From an uncultured Eubacteriales bacterium (lineage in GTDB: Bacteria > Bacillota_A > Clostridia > Christensenellales > Aristaeellaceae), in NCBI GenBank assembly GCA_902766515.1, contig CACXEB010000337.1, positions 1-15,382 of the forward strand: DNA of 15,382 nt, written 5' to 3'. This document shows, piece after piece, positions 1-9,412 of this stretch. The notes under the pieces are model-generated. The model did not search any database. It was not told the origin of the DNA and saw nothing but the letters and a program-made list of their open reading frames with translations. The number at the start of each line of letters is the position of its first letter. Position 1 is the stretch's first letter. A program made the position numbers and the translations under genes.

Positions 1-11
1 CCATCCCATCG

Positions 12-66
12 CCCGGCTTTCAGCCGGGTTTCGGCCTGCGGCCTCATCCGCCGGGTGAACCGGCGG
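12..66. repeat. Cluster of three short hairpins
   Basis: Three perfect inverted repeats lie close together: CCCGGCT/AGCCGGG (12-28, 3-base loop), GGC/GCC (33-43) and CCGCCGG/CCGGCGG (48-66, 5-base loop). No gene that I can support lies between base 1 and the terminator at 211-248. The cluster could be the tail of a gene or RNA that begins before the window, a REP-like intergenic repeat, or a structured untranslated region. The first hairpin is followed only by TTTC, so it is a poor intrinsic terminator. Confidence 0.4.
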
Positions 67-210
67 ACTCCGGGATTCCATGCCGCAGAGGACAGTTTGG
101 TACGTCGTTGAGCTATGAGGATAGATGCCAGAGGTTATCCTGTCGTTTCGCTTTCACGTCTTTCCTTTTCCTCCTTTGCGGCTCCCGTGAACAGTAACCA
201 TGTCCGCACA

Positions 211-248
211 CAAAAACCGGGCCTGCCTTCCATGAAGGGCACACCCGG
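211..248 (-). terminator. Intrinsic terminator of the leader-peptide gene
   Basis: Read on the minus strand, an imperfect GC-rich hairpin (CCGGGTGTGCCCTT, loop CATGG, AAGGCAGGCCCGG) is followed directly by TTTTTGTG. It has one G-G mismatch and one bulged C. It lies about 40 bases after the stop codon of the 75-aa peptide and has the stem-plus-U-run form expected of a rho-independent terminator, so the peptide gene is probably the last gene of its transcript. Confidence 0.75.
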
Positions 249-288
249 TGGATATATGAGGAGGATTCCGGCGGCCGGCGCCGGTGGG

Positions 289-516
289 TCAGTCCTTGAC
301 CGTGGTGGAATAGCGGTTGCCGTTGCCGTCTTCCCAGGACACGGTCTGGACGATGTCGAAGCGGGGATCATATTCCGGATTCCGCAGCGTATAGCCATAC
401 TGATGGCCGTTGCCGTCTTCCCACTTCACCGTGATCGAGATGATCGGATCATTCACTCCGCCTGATACCTGTTCCATTTCTTCCAGAGTCAGCGCCTGTG
501 CCGTTGCGTTCATCAT
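289..516 (-). CDS. Double-glycine leader peptide with two WEDGNG repeats
   Basis: This 75-aa peptide starts MMNATAQ and carries a typical double-glycine leader, LTLEEMEQVSGG, ending at Gly19-Gly20. Such leaders are cut by C39-type peptidase/ABC exporters of bacteriocins and peptide pheromones. The predicted 55-residue core starts VNDPII, has no cysteine, and is acidic (about 9 D/E against 5 K/R). It holds two copies of TV-x-WEDGNG-xx-Y (residues 29-40 and 58-69) spaced 29 residues apart. The 18 bases coding for WEDGNG are identical in both copies (319-336 and 406-423), so a duplication is likely. The start is fixed by GGAAAGGA 6-7 bases upstream. No exporter, peptidase or modifying enzyme is in the window. 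The lack of Cys argues against lanthipeptide or sactipeptide. The family beyond the leader type is not recognised; it could be a secreted signal, a bacteriocin-like peptide or a RiPP precursor. Confidence 0.75.
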   Translation of the reverse strand: MMNATAQALTLEEMEQVSGGVNDPIISITVKWEDGNGHQYGYTLRNPEYDPRFDIVQTVSWEDGNGNRYSTTVKD

Positions 517-562
517 TGCTGTATCCTTTCCGCGGTCTGTGCCGCACACATACTTTTGTTTG

Positions 563-579
563 GCAGGCTTGCCGCCTGC
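563..579. promoter_or_regulatory. Inverted repeat upstream of the leader peptide
   Basis: GCAGGC-TTGCC-GCCTGC is a perfect 6-base inverted repeat with a 5-base loop, 47 bases before the leader-peptide start. It could be an operator or a hairpin in the 5' untranslated region. I see no convincing promoter for the peptide gene: TTGCAG and AAGTAT nearby are about 20 bases apart, which is too far. Confidence 0.3.
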
Positions 580-664
580 AACACTTGATACGGGTGCCCG
601 CGCAGGATGGCAGGAACGCTGAAGATTTATTTTTGAATCCGTTCGGAATCGCCTGCCGGCCGGC

Positions 665-693
665 TTGACTTTATCGGGGCGCACCGGTATGAT
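665..693 (+). promoter_or_regulatory. Sigma-A promoter of the IMPase-family gene
   Basis: TTGACT (665-670) and TATGAT (688-693) are separated by exactly 17 bases, each one mismatch from consensus. Transcription would begin near base 700, giving a leader of about 100 bases before the ATG at 803. The open frame of the phosphatase can be read back to 665, but that start would lie in the -35 box, which supports the shorter protein. Confidence 0.75.
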
Positions 694-699
694 GAAGGC

Positions 700-719
700 G
701 CCGTCCGCAGCCGGACGGC
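700..719 (+). promoter_or_regulatory. Hairpin at the 5' end of the IMPase mRNA
   Basis: GCCGTCCG-CAGC-CGGACGGC is a perfect 8-base stem with a 4-base loop, placed exactly at the predicted transcription start. A 5'-terminal stem of this kind can stabilise an mRNA; a regulatory role is not shown. Confidence 0.45.
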
Positions 720-802
720 GGCCGGCGGAAAGAAACAGGCGGCCGGTCAGGATCATTTCCCGGGGCGCAGCGTCCTCGGAACAAGCATACGCAGGAGACA
801 GG

Positions 803-1594
803 ATGATGAGAGAACGTTTGGTTTCGATTGCCCGGCAGGCGGGCGAATATTTCCTGAAAAGGCAGATCTCGTCCATCGAAAGCAAGGACGGCCATGCCAA
901 TTTTGTGACGAATATCGACTGCATGGTGCAGGAATACCTGGAGAAGGAACTGCTCCGGCTGGTACCGGGTTCGAAGTTCATCGGGGAGGAAAAGGAAAAC
1001 CAGCCCCTGTCGGACGAGCCGACCTGGATCGTCGATCCGCTGGACGGAACGACGAACATGATCCATGATTACAGGATGTCGGCGGTCTCCATCGCCTACT
1101 GCGAGCGGAAAAAGCCGGTCGTCGGGCTGATCTGGCAGCCGTATGCGCGGGAGATGTTTTACGCGGAAGCGGGAAAAGGCGCGTTCCTGAACGACGCGCC
1201 GATCCATGTGGCGGATACGCCGTTCTCACGGGCGCTGATCACGTTCGGCACGGCGCCGTATTATGAGGAGCTGGAGAAGAAAAGCATGGCGATGGCGCTG
1301 GATTTCCTGCACAGCTGCGCGGACATCCGCAGAAGCGGCTCCGCCGCGATCGACCTGGCCTATCTCGCGTGCGGCAGGACCGACGCGTTCTGGGAGCTGC
1401 GCCTGAAGCCGTGGGATTACGCGGCCGGCAGCCTCTTGGTCCGGGAGGCGGGCGGAGAGATCCGCATGCCGCTGAACGGCGGAGAAATGAATTACGACCT
1501 GACCACCGCCATCGTCGCCGCGTCCCCGGCCTGCATGGAGCCAACCATGCGCCTGTTCCTGAAGCACTGCGAGGCAACGACGGAAGAGGCCTGA
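803..1594 (+). CDS. Inositol monophosphatase family protein (SuhB-like)
   Basis: This 263-aa protein has the usual length and motifs of Mg2+-dependent inositol monophosphatase/SuhB-type phosphatases. Metal ligands can be read at E62/E63 in FIGEE, D78 and D81 in WIVDPLDGTTN, and D205 in WDYAAGSLLVREAGG. Such enzymes hydrolyse myo-inositol-1-phosphate and related sugar or nucleotide phosphates in the cytoplasm. The start at 803 (MMRERLV) is chosen because AGGAG lies a few bases upstream and the family normally begins here; the frame stays open upstream but overlaps the promoter. It is divergent from the leader peptide and convergent with the 106-aa protein. No inositol catabolism (iol) genes are nearby, so the substrate is open: fructose-1,6-bisphosphate, 3'-phosphoadenosine phosphate and histidinol phosphate are alternatives within the superfamily. 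The family assignment is firm and the substrate is not. Confidence 0.9.
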   Translation: MMRERLVSIARQAGEYFLKRQISSIESKDGHANFVTNIDCMVQEYLEKELLRLVPGSKFIGEEKENQPLSDEPTWIVDPLDGTTNMIHDYRMSAVSIAYCERKKPVVGLIWQPYAREMFYAEAGKGAFLNDAPIHVADTPFSRALITFGTAPYYEELEKKSMAMALDFLHSCADIRRSGSAAIDLAYLACGRTDAFWELRLKPWDYAAGSLLVREAGGEIRMPLNGGEMNYDLTTAIVAASPACMEPTMRLFLKHCEATTEEA

Positions 1595-1609
1595 CAGCAT
1601 TCTGTACGG

Positions 1610-1930
1610 TCAGCCGTCCTCGTCGTCCTCCGACTGCTGCCAGCGCTCCTCGCTGTTCAGCCAGGCGCTGTAGGACGCCTGGGCGGCTTCGCTTTCCTTT
1701 TTGGCCCGCCACTTGTCCCGGTCCGCGCAGATAGCCAGCATTTCGTCAACGATCATTTCCATATTCTTCGGCCGCACGTGGCACAGGTAGGCCGCCATGC
1801 GGTCCATCGCCCGGGGGCTGCCGAGCTGCTGTGCCAGCAGGCCGGCCAGCTCCGCCGGGAACCCCAGCGAAACGACCGCATCTGCCAGCCGATGCCGCGA
1901 TTCCGCCCATGCCTTCTGCTGTGGTGTCAT
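1610..1930 (-). CDS. Hypothetical small acidic-tailed protein, 106 aa
   Basis: The product (MTPQQKAWAESRHRL...) is 106 residues, without signal peptide, membrane segment or cysteine-rich motif. It looks largely helical: an N-terminal helix (5-35) with LGFPAELAGLLAQQLGSP, a middle segment with RPKNMEMIVDEML (53-65), a charged helix (70-90), and an acidic tail EDDEDG. I do not recognise a characterised family; the sequence resembles conserved hypothetical proteins of gut Clostridia. The start is supported by GGGAGG about 10 bases upstream and by a promoter with a perfect TTGACA box just before it. It ends 15 bases past the phosphatase stop on the opposite strand and is divergent from the glycerol-1-phosphate dehydrogenase. 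It is probably a real cytoplasmic protein, of unknown role. Confidence 0.7.
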   Translation of the reverse strand: MTPQQKAWAESRHRLADAVVSLGFPAELAGLLAQQLGSPRAMDRMAAYLCHVRPKNMEMIVDEMLAICADRDKWRAKKESEAAQASYSAWLNSEERWQQSEDDEDG

Positions 1931-1940
1931 CCCTGATCCC

Positions 1941-1955
1941 TCCCGTCTTACGGGA
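1941..1955 (-). promoter_or_regulatory. Small hairpin touching the ribosome site of the 106-aa gene
   Basis: TCCCGT-AAG-ACGGGA (minus strand) forms a 6-base stem in the short leader of the 106-aa gene. Its last bases run into the GGGAGGG ribosome-binding region, so it could limit translation. It lies near the predicted start of transcription, so it may instead be chance. Confidence 0.3.
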
Positions 1956-1958
1956 TTC

Positions 1959-1987
1959 ATTTTGCGCCCGGGCGCGGCCTGTGTCAA
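1959..1987 (-). promoter_or_regulatory. Promoter of the 106-aa protein gene
   Basis: On the minus strand a perfect TTGACA (1987-1982) is followed after 17 bases by CAAAAT (1964-1959), a 4/6 match to the -10 box. Transcription would begin around 1952, about 20 bases before the start codon. It stands back to back with the dehydrogenase promoter at 2013-2041. Confidence 0.6.
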
Positions 1988-2012
1988 GCGATTTGCGAAA
2001 AAAGCCCCCGAT

Positions 2013-2041
2013 TTGAATTGTGCGGCGGAACATGCTATAAT
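2013..2041 (+). promoter_or_regulatory. Strong promoter of the araM-like/GH42 pair
   Basis: TTGAAT (2013-2018), a 17-base spacer and a perfect TATAAT (2036-2041) preceded by an extended -10 TG. Transcription would begin near 2048, leaving a leader of about 80 bases before the ATG at 2127. The TTTGCGAAA element at 1992-2000, between this promoter and the divergent one, is a possible regulator site. Confidence 0.8.
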
Positions 2042-2126
2042 GGCTGCGCAATCAGCAGGAAAGCGCGCCAGCGGCCGGTGAATCCGGGACGCGCGCCGCC
2101 AGGACGAACCGCAAGGAGGTCTCCCC

Positions 2127-3341
2127 ATGATCGAAATGGAATGCACCTGTGTCCAGAAGCGCCACGCCATCCCCACGGAAGCGATCGAGGTATCCGAGCA
2201 CGCCTTTCAGAAGATCCCGCAGATCCTGCGGGGATACCGCCGCATCTTTATGGTGGCGGACGAAAACACCTACGCCGCCGCGGGCCGGGACGTGGAGCGG
2301 CTGCTGCGCGAAGCGGGCATGCTGTCCCACACCCTGGTGCTGCCCGCCCCGGCCCTGCCCAACGCGGACAGCATCGGCAAGGTCCTGATGGCCGCCGGCC
2401 GGGACGCGGAGGTCTACGACATCAACGCGTGGTCGCTGAACCCCGACTACATCCTGGCCGTGGGCTCCGGCTCAATCAACGACACCTGCCGGATGGTCAG
2501 CTACCGGCTGGGCATTCCCTACGGCGTCGCGGGCACCGCGCCGTCGATGGACGGGTACGCGTCGGTGGTGGCCCCGCTGCTCAACGGCCGCCGGAAGATC
2601 GTCTACAACTGCACGATCGCCCGGCACATCATCATTGACCTGAACGTCAACGCCGCCGCGCCCTATCCGCTGCTGCTCAGCGGCGTCGGCGACATGATCG
2701 GCAAATACGTCGCCATCCTGGACTGGGAGATCAGCCGGGACCGCAACGGCGAGTACTACTGCGAAAAGATCGCGCAGATGGTGCTGGACGCTACCGCCCA
2801 GTGCATCGACGCCTCGGCGGGGCTGGCCGGGCGCGGCCTTTCCGCCATCCGGAGCACCGTCGAGGGGCTGATCCTGTCCGGCGAGGGCATCGCCTTCTGC
2901 GGCTCCTCCCGCCCCGCGTCCGGCACGGAGCACATGATCGGCCAGACCTGGGAGGTCATGGACGTGGAGGAAGGCAAAACGCCCCACCTCCACGGCATCG
3001 AGGTGGGCGAAGGAACTTTCGCGGCGATCGAGCTGTTCCGCCGGCTGTACCTGGAGACGGACGATCCCGCCCTGCACGCCCTGATCGGGAAATACCTGCC
3101 GGCCTTCGACCGCGTCGAACAGCTGCAGCGCACCCTCCGGCTGCCCTTCACCGTCACCGACCGGCAGCGGTTTGTGGAGGGCATCCTGCGGGGCCGCACC
3201 TTCCGGGACCGCTACACCGTCCTGCAGTACCTCCACGACCAGGGCAGGCTGGAAGCGTACGCAGAGGCGGTGTACGACACCGTCATGGACAAATACTTCT
3301 TCAGCACCTTTGAGGAGCGCTTCCCCGACTGGGAAGCCTGA
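2127..3341 (+). CDS. araM: sn-glycerol-1-phosphate dehydrogenase family (AraM/EgsA-like)
   Basis: This 404-aa protein has the signature of the AraM/EgsA family, which reduces dihydroxyacetone phosphate to sn-glycerol-1-phosphate with NAD(P)H and a bound metal (Ni2+ in B. subtilis AraM). Visible are the nucleotide-binding loop GSGSIND (113-119), GVAGTAPSMDGYAS (133-146), and putative metal ligands D189 in SGVGDMIGKY, H269 in SGTEHMIG and H287/H289 in HLHGIEVGEGT. The start is fixed by AAGGAGGT at 2113-2120. It is followed after 54 bases by the GH42 gene, with which it is probably co-transcribed. B. subtilis araM likewise sits in a sugar (arabinose) operon. No prenyl-transferase for a G1P lipid (PcrB/GGGP type) is in the window, so a role in handling DHAP or another sugar phosphate is also possible. 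Family membership is firm; the exact substrate is inferred. Confidence 0.85.
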   Translation: MIEMECTCVQKRHAIPTEAIEVSEHAFQKIPQILRGYRRIFMVADENTYAAAGRDVERLLREAGMLSHTLVLPAPALPNADSIGKVLMAAGRDAEVYDINAWSLNPDYILAVGSGSINDTCRMVSYRLGIPYGVAGTAPSMDGYASVVAPLLNGRRKIVYNCTIARHIIIDLNVNAAAPYPLLLSGVGDMIGKYVAILDWEISRDRNGEYYCEKIAQMVLDATAQCIDASAGLAGRGLSAIRSTVEGLILSGEGIAFCGSSRPASGTEHMIGQTWEVMDVEEGKTPHLHGIEVGEGTFAAIELFRRLYLETDDPALHALIGKYLPAFDRVEQLQRTLRLPFTVTDRQRFVEGILRGRTFRDRYTVLQYLHDQGRLEAYAEAVYDTVMDKYFFSTFEERFPDWEA

Positions 3342-3395
3342 CCGGTCCGCCCCGTCGGCAATGACCGCGCCGAAATGATTCAGGGAGGATGCAGC

Positions 3396-5430
<2,035 letters not shown>

Positions 5431-5444
<14 letters not shown>

Positions 5445-7854
5445 CCAGTTCTTTCCCCTCGTAATCCACGGACAGGGCCGGGCCGCCGCACAGCGCGACG
5501 CGCAGCCGCCTGTCCGTTTTCATGCCCGGATAGCTGCCCCGGCGCTCCGACACGGTCAGCGTGCGGTCCGCCTGCCGCCAGCGGAGCGTCACCTGCGCCC
5601 GCTGGCCTTTTTCATAGCCGTAGCCGTCCCCGGCGTCCTCATACCATTCCATCGCGCCGTCCGCGCCCGGATACACGGTGATGTCCGTGGGCCCGTCCAC
5701 CGGCTCGTCCACGTACTGGCGCACCGGCCCCATCAGGATGATGGCGCCGGCCCGGACAAACACGGGCACGGTATCCAGCGGGGCATGGACGGTCACCTCC
5801 GCGCCGCCCTCGCAGCGGGCAGAGCCGTCCATCGCGTACCAGGCCGTGCCGGCGGGCAGGTACACTTTGACCGTGTCATCCACGGGATCGATCTTCCCGC
5901 CGCCGGGCAGGAAGGCCATGGGCCGGGTGACGGGTTTGACCAGGATATCCCCGCCCAGCATCATCTCGTCGTCCACCCGGCGGAGCCGGACATCGTCCGG
6001 GAACACCAGGGCGGGCACCCGCACCGGCGGCAGGCCTTCAAAGGCGTACGCCGCCGCCAGGGAATACAGGTAAGGCACCATGCGGGAGCGCAGCCGGATG
6101 ATCTTTTCCAGCGCGTCGTACCACGGGCTGCCCTTATCGCCGAACTGCCAGATTTCCCTGGGCGTGCCGGTGCCGTGGGCGCGCATCATCGGCAGGAAGG
6201 CGGCGAACTGCATCCACCGCACGAACAGCTCCCGGTAGCCCGGGTCTCCGACCCCGCCGGGGAACTCGCCCGCGCCGAACCAGATCCCGCCGAAGCCCAT
6301 CGGGAAAAAGCCGCCCACGTCCGTGGTCCACAGGCCTTCGCCCGCGGCCATGAAGTTCAGTCCCTCCGGGACCTGGCGCCTGAGCACCTCCCAGGACGAG
6401 CTGACGTCGCCCGACCAGGTATAGGTCCCGTACCGGTGCTGGCCCGCCCAGGACGACCGGGTCAGGTTCAGCACCCGCTTTTCATCCGTTTCCGCGCGCT
6501 GCCCCTCATAGATGCCCCTGGAATGATACAGGCTGTACAGGCTGATCCGACCGGGATCCAGGTACTTCTTCGCCTCCTCCGAATTCAGGCGCACCCGCTC
6601 GAAGGGTTCCGGCTTGATCGCGCCGTGCCAGTCCGCCTCAAAGGGCTCCGAGCAGTCGCACCACCAGGCGTCCACCCCGTAGCGGAACAGCCCGTCCCGC
6701 GCCTGGCGCCAGTACAGGGCCCGGGCCTTTTCGTCAAAGGCGTTATAGATCACGCGGTTGCCCAGCATGCAGCCGCTGTCCAGCATCTCCCTGCGGTCCG
6801 CGTTGCGATCGCCCTGCATGGACGGCCAGACGGAGATCATCAGCTTCGCGCCCATGCCGTGCAGGGTGTCCATCATGCCCTGCGGGTCGGGGAAACGGCT
6901 CTCGTCGAAGGTCTTCCAGCCCCACTGGCCCTCGGGCCAGGACTGCCAGTCCTCCACGATCAGGTCCAGCGGCACCTGCCGGCGGCGGTACTCCTTCACC
7001 ACCGAGATCAGCTCTTCCGCGTCCTTGTACCGCTCCTTGGACTGCACATAGCCGAAGGCGTACCGGGGCGGCAGCGGCGCCGGGCCGGTCAGGGAAGCGT
7101 ACTGGCGGTAGACCCCCGCCATGCCGCCCCACAGGAAGTAATAATCCATCTCATCCGCGCAGTCGGCCCACAGGTAGGAGCCCAGCGCGTCGTCATGGAA
7201 GGCCATCAGGCAGCCCAGGTCGAACAGCAGGCCCCAGCCCTTTGTGGAAACCAGGGTGGGCACGATGGCCTTCATGTTGTGCTGGTACAGGTCCCTGGAC
7301 CTGCCCCGCAGGTTGCCGTAGCCCTCCTCGTGCGAGCCCAGGCCGTACAGGCCCTCGTCGGGGTCGAACGCGAAGGACAGCTTGCAGGCGTAGGCCTTCC
7401 GGTCCTCATAAGCCTCATAGTCGTCGCTGGACGCGCGGACGCCGTCGACGCTCTGCCGGTAGGTGATTTCGCCGTCCTGGCGGAAGCGGTTGACCATGAC
7501 CGGCTTTTCCTCCAGCACGCAGGGGCGCGCGGGATCCTCCCGCAGCAGGACGCGGCCGTCCTCGCCGAAAAAGGCCAGGCCGCCGCGGGCGCGCCCGACA
7601 TGGACCGCCAGACCGCCGCACCGGACGCACCAGCCGTCCTCCGTCTCCGTGACCCGGCATTCCCCCGGCCGCGCGCCGGTCACCACGTCGCTCTTCGTAT
7701 CCAGGAAACCGTCCCGCATCGTCCGGGTCACACGGACGGCGCCGCAGTCAAGCGCCGCGACGCGCAGGCGCACGCTGCGCTTCGGCAGGTGGGGCGGGAC
7801 GGGCAGGTCCAGGCGAAAAACCGCCTGCCCGGGCGCGGCAGATTCCAAGATCAT
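5431..7854 (-). CDS. GH31 alpha-glycosidase (alpha-xylosidase/alpha-galactosidase type)
   Basis: This 807-aa protein is a complete GH31 enzyme. It has an N-terminal beta-sandwich (about 1-255), a TIM barrel with the nucleophile D400 in DAWWCDCSEP, and the acid/base D483 in YTWSGDVSSSWE. Downstream are TTDVGGFF (510-517) and the substrate-site stretch FLPMMRAHGTGTPREIW (553-569), then C-terminal beta domains. The segment DWQSWPEGQWGWKTFDESRF (302-321) resembles the alpha-xylosidase/xyloglucan side of the family, but alpha-galactosidase and alpha-glucosidase activities occur among relatives, so the substrate is open. No signal peptide is seen. The start MILESAA is set by AAGGAGG (minus strand, plus bases 7865-7871) about 10 bases upstream. 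It is last in the minus-strand series, 26 bases after fucU, and overlaps the stop of the GH42 gene by 14 bases. Confidence 0.92.
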
Positions 7855-7880
7855 ATTCAGGTGTCCTCCTTGCGGGATCG

Positions 7881-8309
7881 TCAGCGCACGACGCCCTTCT
7901 TCAGGATGATATTGGCATACAGCGCGCCCTCGCCGGTGGCCACGCAGGCATAGCACCGCGCGCCCCGGGCATAGAATTCGGGCTTCTGGACGGCCTCCTC
8001 GCGCAGGCCTTCCTGCTCATATTTCCGGCCGATCTCCCGGTAGGTGTCCCAGATCACCGGCTTGTACGGGTCGCCCGGCAGGACGGCCATCAGCACCGTG
8101 GGATGCTCCACATAGGGATCCAGCGGGAAAAACCGCAGGATCGCGTCCAGGATCTCCGGGATGCCGTGCCCGTCCATCCGCACGCAGCGCTCCGGGCACC
8201 CGAATTTCGGATAATTGCCGTCGCAGATCAGCAGCTCGTCGCCATGTCCCATCTCCATCATGATCTTCATCAGTTCCGGCGGCAGGATGGCGGGAATACC
8301 CTTCAGCAT
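7881..8309 (-). CDS. fucU: L-fucose mutarotase (FucU/RbsD family)
   Basis: This 142-aa protein aligns along its length with FucU: MLKGIPAILPPELMKIM at the start, MGHGDELLICDGNYP (20-34) with the general base H22 and D30, and the C-terminal block EFYARGARCYACVATGEG and LYANIILKKGV (111-140) holding the tyrosines of the sugar site. FucU interconverts the alpha and beta anomers of L-fucose and, more weakly, galactose and ribose, so that downstream enzymes meet the right anomer. It lies between the aldo/keto reductase (42 bases) and the GH31 gene (26 bases) in the same direction. AAAGGA lies 8 bases before the ATG. FucU points to a sugar of galacto/fuco configuration, but no fucose isomerase is present. 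RbsD-like pyranase action on another sugar cannot be excluded. Confidence 0.9.
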   Translation of the reverse strand: MLKGIPAILPPELMKIMMEMGHGDELLICDGNYPKFGCPERCVRMDGHGIPEILDAILRFFPLDPYVEHPTVLMAVLPGDPYKPVIWDTYREIGRKYEQEGLREEAVQKPEFYARGARCYACVATGEGALYANIILKKGVVR

Positions 8310-8351
8310 AATGTGAATCCTTTCGTCAGCGGCGTTCAGGGGGAAGAGAAA

Positions 8352-9362
8352 TCACTGCACAATGACGCCGTCCTCATCCCACAGGTCGTGCCAGGAATCG
8401 GCGCCGGGCCACAGGAAGACCTGGCCCTTGATCAGGCGGCAGTTTTTGTCCAGGCCCTTCAGGACGGCCATTTCATCGTCCGTCAGGGGATCCTCGACCG
8501 TGCAGCGGAGGTTGGACTCATACTCGTTCTCATAGATGGAGAACGGGATCGGGATCTGGCCGCGCTGCACCGCCCACTTGAGGCAGATGACCGCGGGATG
8601 GACGCCGTGGCGCTGCGCGATCTCCACCAGCTCCGGCACGCGGATGTCCGCGATGTCCTCGGGCGTCGTGTCCCGGTCGGGGCGCGTGGGGCTGCCGATG
8701 GGGCAGAACCCGATGGGCTGGATGCCCTCGGACACGATATAGTCATACAGCTCCGGCTGCTGGAAGCAGGGGTGCAGTTCCATCTCGATCACCGTGGGTT
8801 TGATCCGGCACAGGGGCAGCACGGCCTTCAGCTTCGGGATGGTCATGCTGCTCATGCCCAGGTTGCGGACCAGGCCCATATCGTGCAGCCGCTCCATCTG
8901 CCGCCAGGTGCTCATGAACTCGTCCACGGAGAAGGGCTTGCTGTCCGGGTTGCGGCTGTCGCCGTCGCAGAAGGGCGCGTGATAGTTCGGGAAGGGCCAG
9001 TGCACGAAATAGAAGTCCAGGTAGTCCAGCCGGAGGTCGCGCAGGGACTGCGCGCAGCTGAGCAGCACGTTGCCCCGGCCGTGCATGTCGTTCCAGACCT
9101 TGGAGGTGACAAACAGCTCCTCGCGCCGGACCGTGCCGCTGCGGAAGGCGTCGTCAAACACCTGGCCGATCAGGTCCTCATTGCCGTACACGGAAGCGCA
9201 GTCAAACAGCCGGTAGCCCACCTTGATCGCCCCGGCGACGGCCTGGCTGACCTGTTCCGGGGTAAAGCGGTCGCTCCCGAAGGTGCCCATGCCGATGCAC
9301 GGGATCTTTTCTCCGGTGGACAGGGTGCGGGTCGGGACGAGTTTCGGATCGATCGCGTTCAT
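8352..9362 (-). CDS. Aldo/keto reductase (aldose-reductase type)
   Basis: This 336-aa protein has the complete AKR catalytic tetrad: D54 and Y59 in RLFDCASVYGNE, K88 in VTSKVW, and H121 in YFVHWPF. The (beta/alpha)8 barrel is full length. Such enzymes reduce the aldehyde of sugars to alditols, or act in reverse. The usual NADPH-binding motif (IPKS...R..EN) reads PIPFSIYENEYESN here: by alignment the Lys is F274 and the Arg is E280, which argues against a tight grip on the 2'-phosphate and for NADH use. The long C-terminal tail (LWPGADSWHDLWDEDG, 317-332) is unlike that of short AKRs. The start MNAIDPK follows AAGGCGG closely; an upstream in-frame ATG at 9395 lacks a ribosome site. It follows the GatD-like dehydrogenase by 50 bases, which suggests paired reduction and oxidation of a sugar. 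Confidence 0.87.
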   Translation of the reverse strand: MNAIDPKLVPTRTLSTGEKIPCIGMGTFGSDRFTPEQVSQAVAGAIKVGYRLFDCASVYGNEDLIGQVFDDAFRSGTVRREELFVTSKVWNDMHGRGNVLLSCAQSLRDLRLDYLDFYFVHWPFPNYHAPFCDGDSRNPDSKPFSVDEFMSTWRQMERLHDMGLVRNLGMSSMTIPKLKAVLPLCRIKPTVIEMELHPCFQQPELYDYIVSEGIQPIGFCPIGSPTRPDRDTTPEDIADIRVPELVEIAQRHGVHPAVICLKWAVQRGQIPIPFSIYENEYESNLRCTVEDPLTDDEMAVLKGLDKNCRLIKGQVFLWPGADSWHDLWDEDGVIVQ

Positions 9363-9412
9363 GTTTCCGCCTTCTTTCTGTTCGTTATGTTCCATCTGTT
9401 CCGTCTGCTCAT

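Noticed and set aside
517..1059. Long upstream extension of the leader-peptide frame on the minus strand
   Set aside because: It runs antisense through the phosphatase gene and its promoter. The peptide has its own ribosome site and the leader motif near its N-terminus, so the short start at 516 is correct.
803..1594. Inositol catabolism locus
   Set aside because: The aldolase is GatY/KbaY-like rather than clearly IolJ, and no iolB, C, D, E or G homolog is visible. The phosphatase is a separate transcription unit.
2127..3341. Archaeal ether-lipid gene transfer suggested by the EgsA-type enzyme
   Set aside because: AraM-type bacterial homologs are common in Bacillota, and nothing else in the window points to archaeal lipids.
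5785..7953. 722-codon open frame on the plus strand
   Set aside because: It is antisense to the GH31 gene, has no recognisable motif, and has the Arg/Pro/Ala/Val/His/Gln-rich make-up of a shadow frame in GC-rich DNA.
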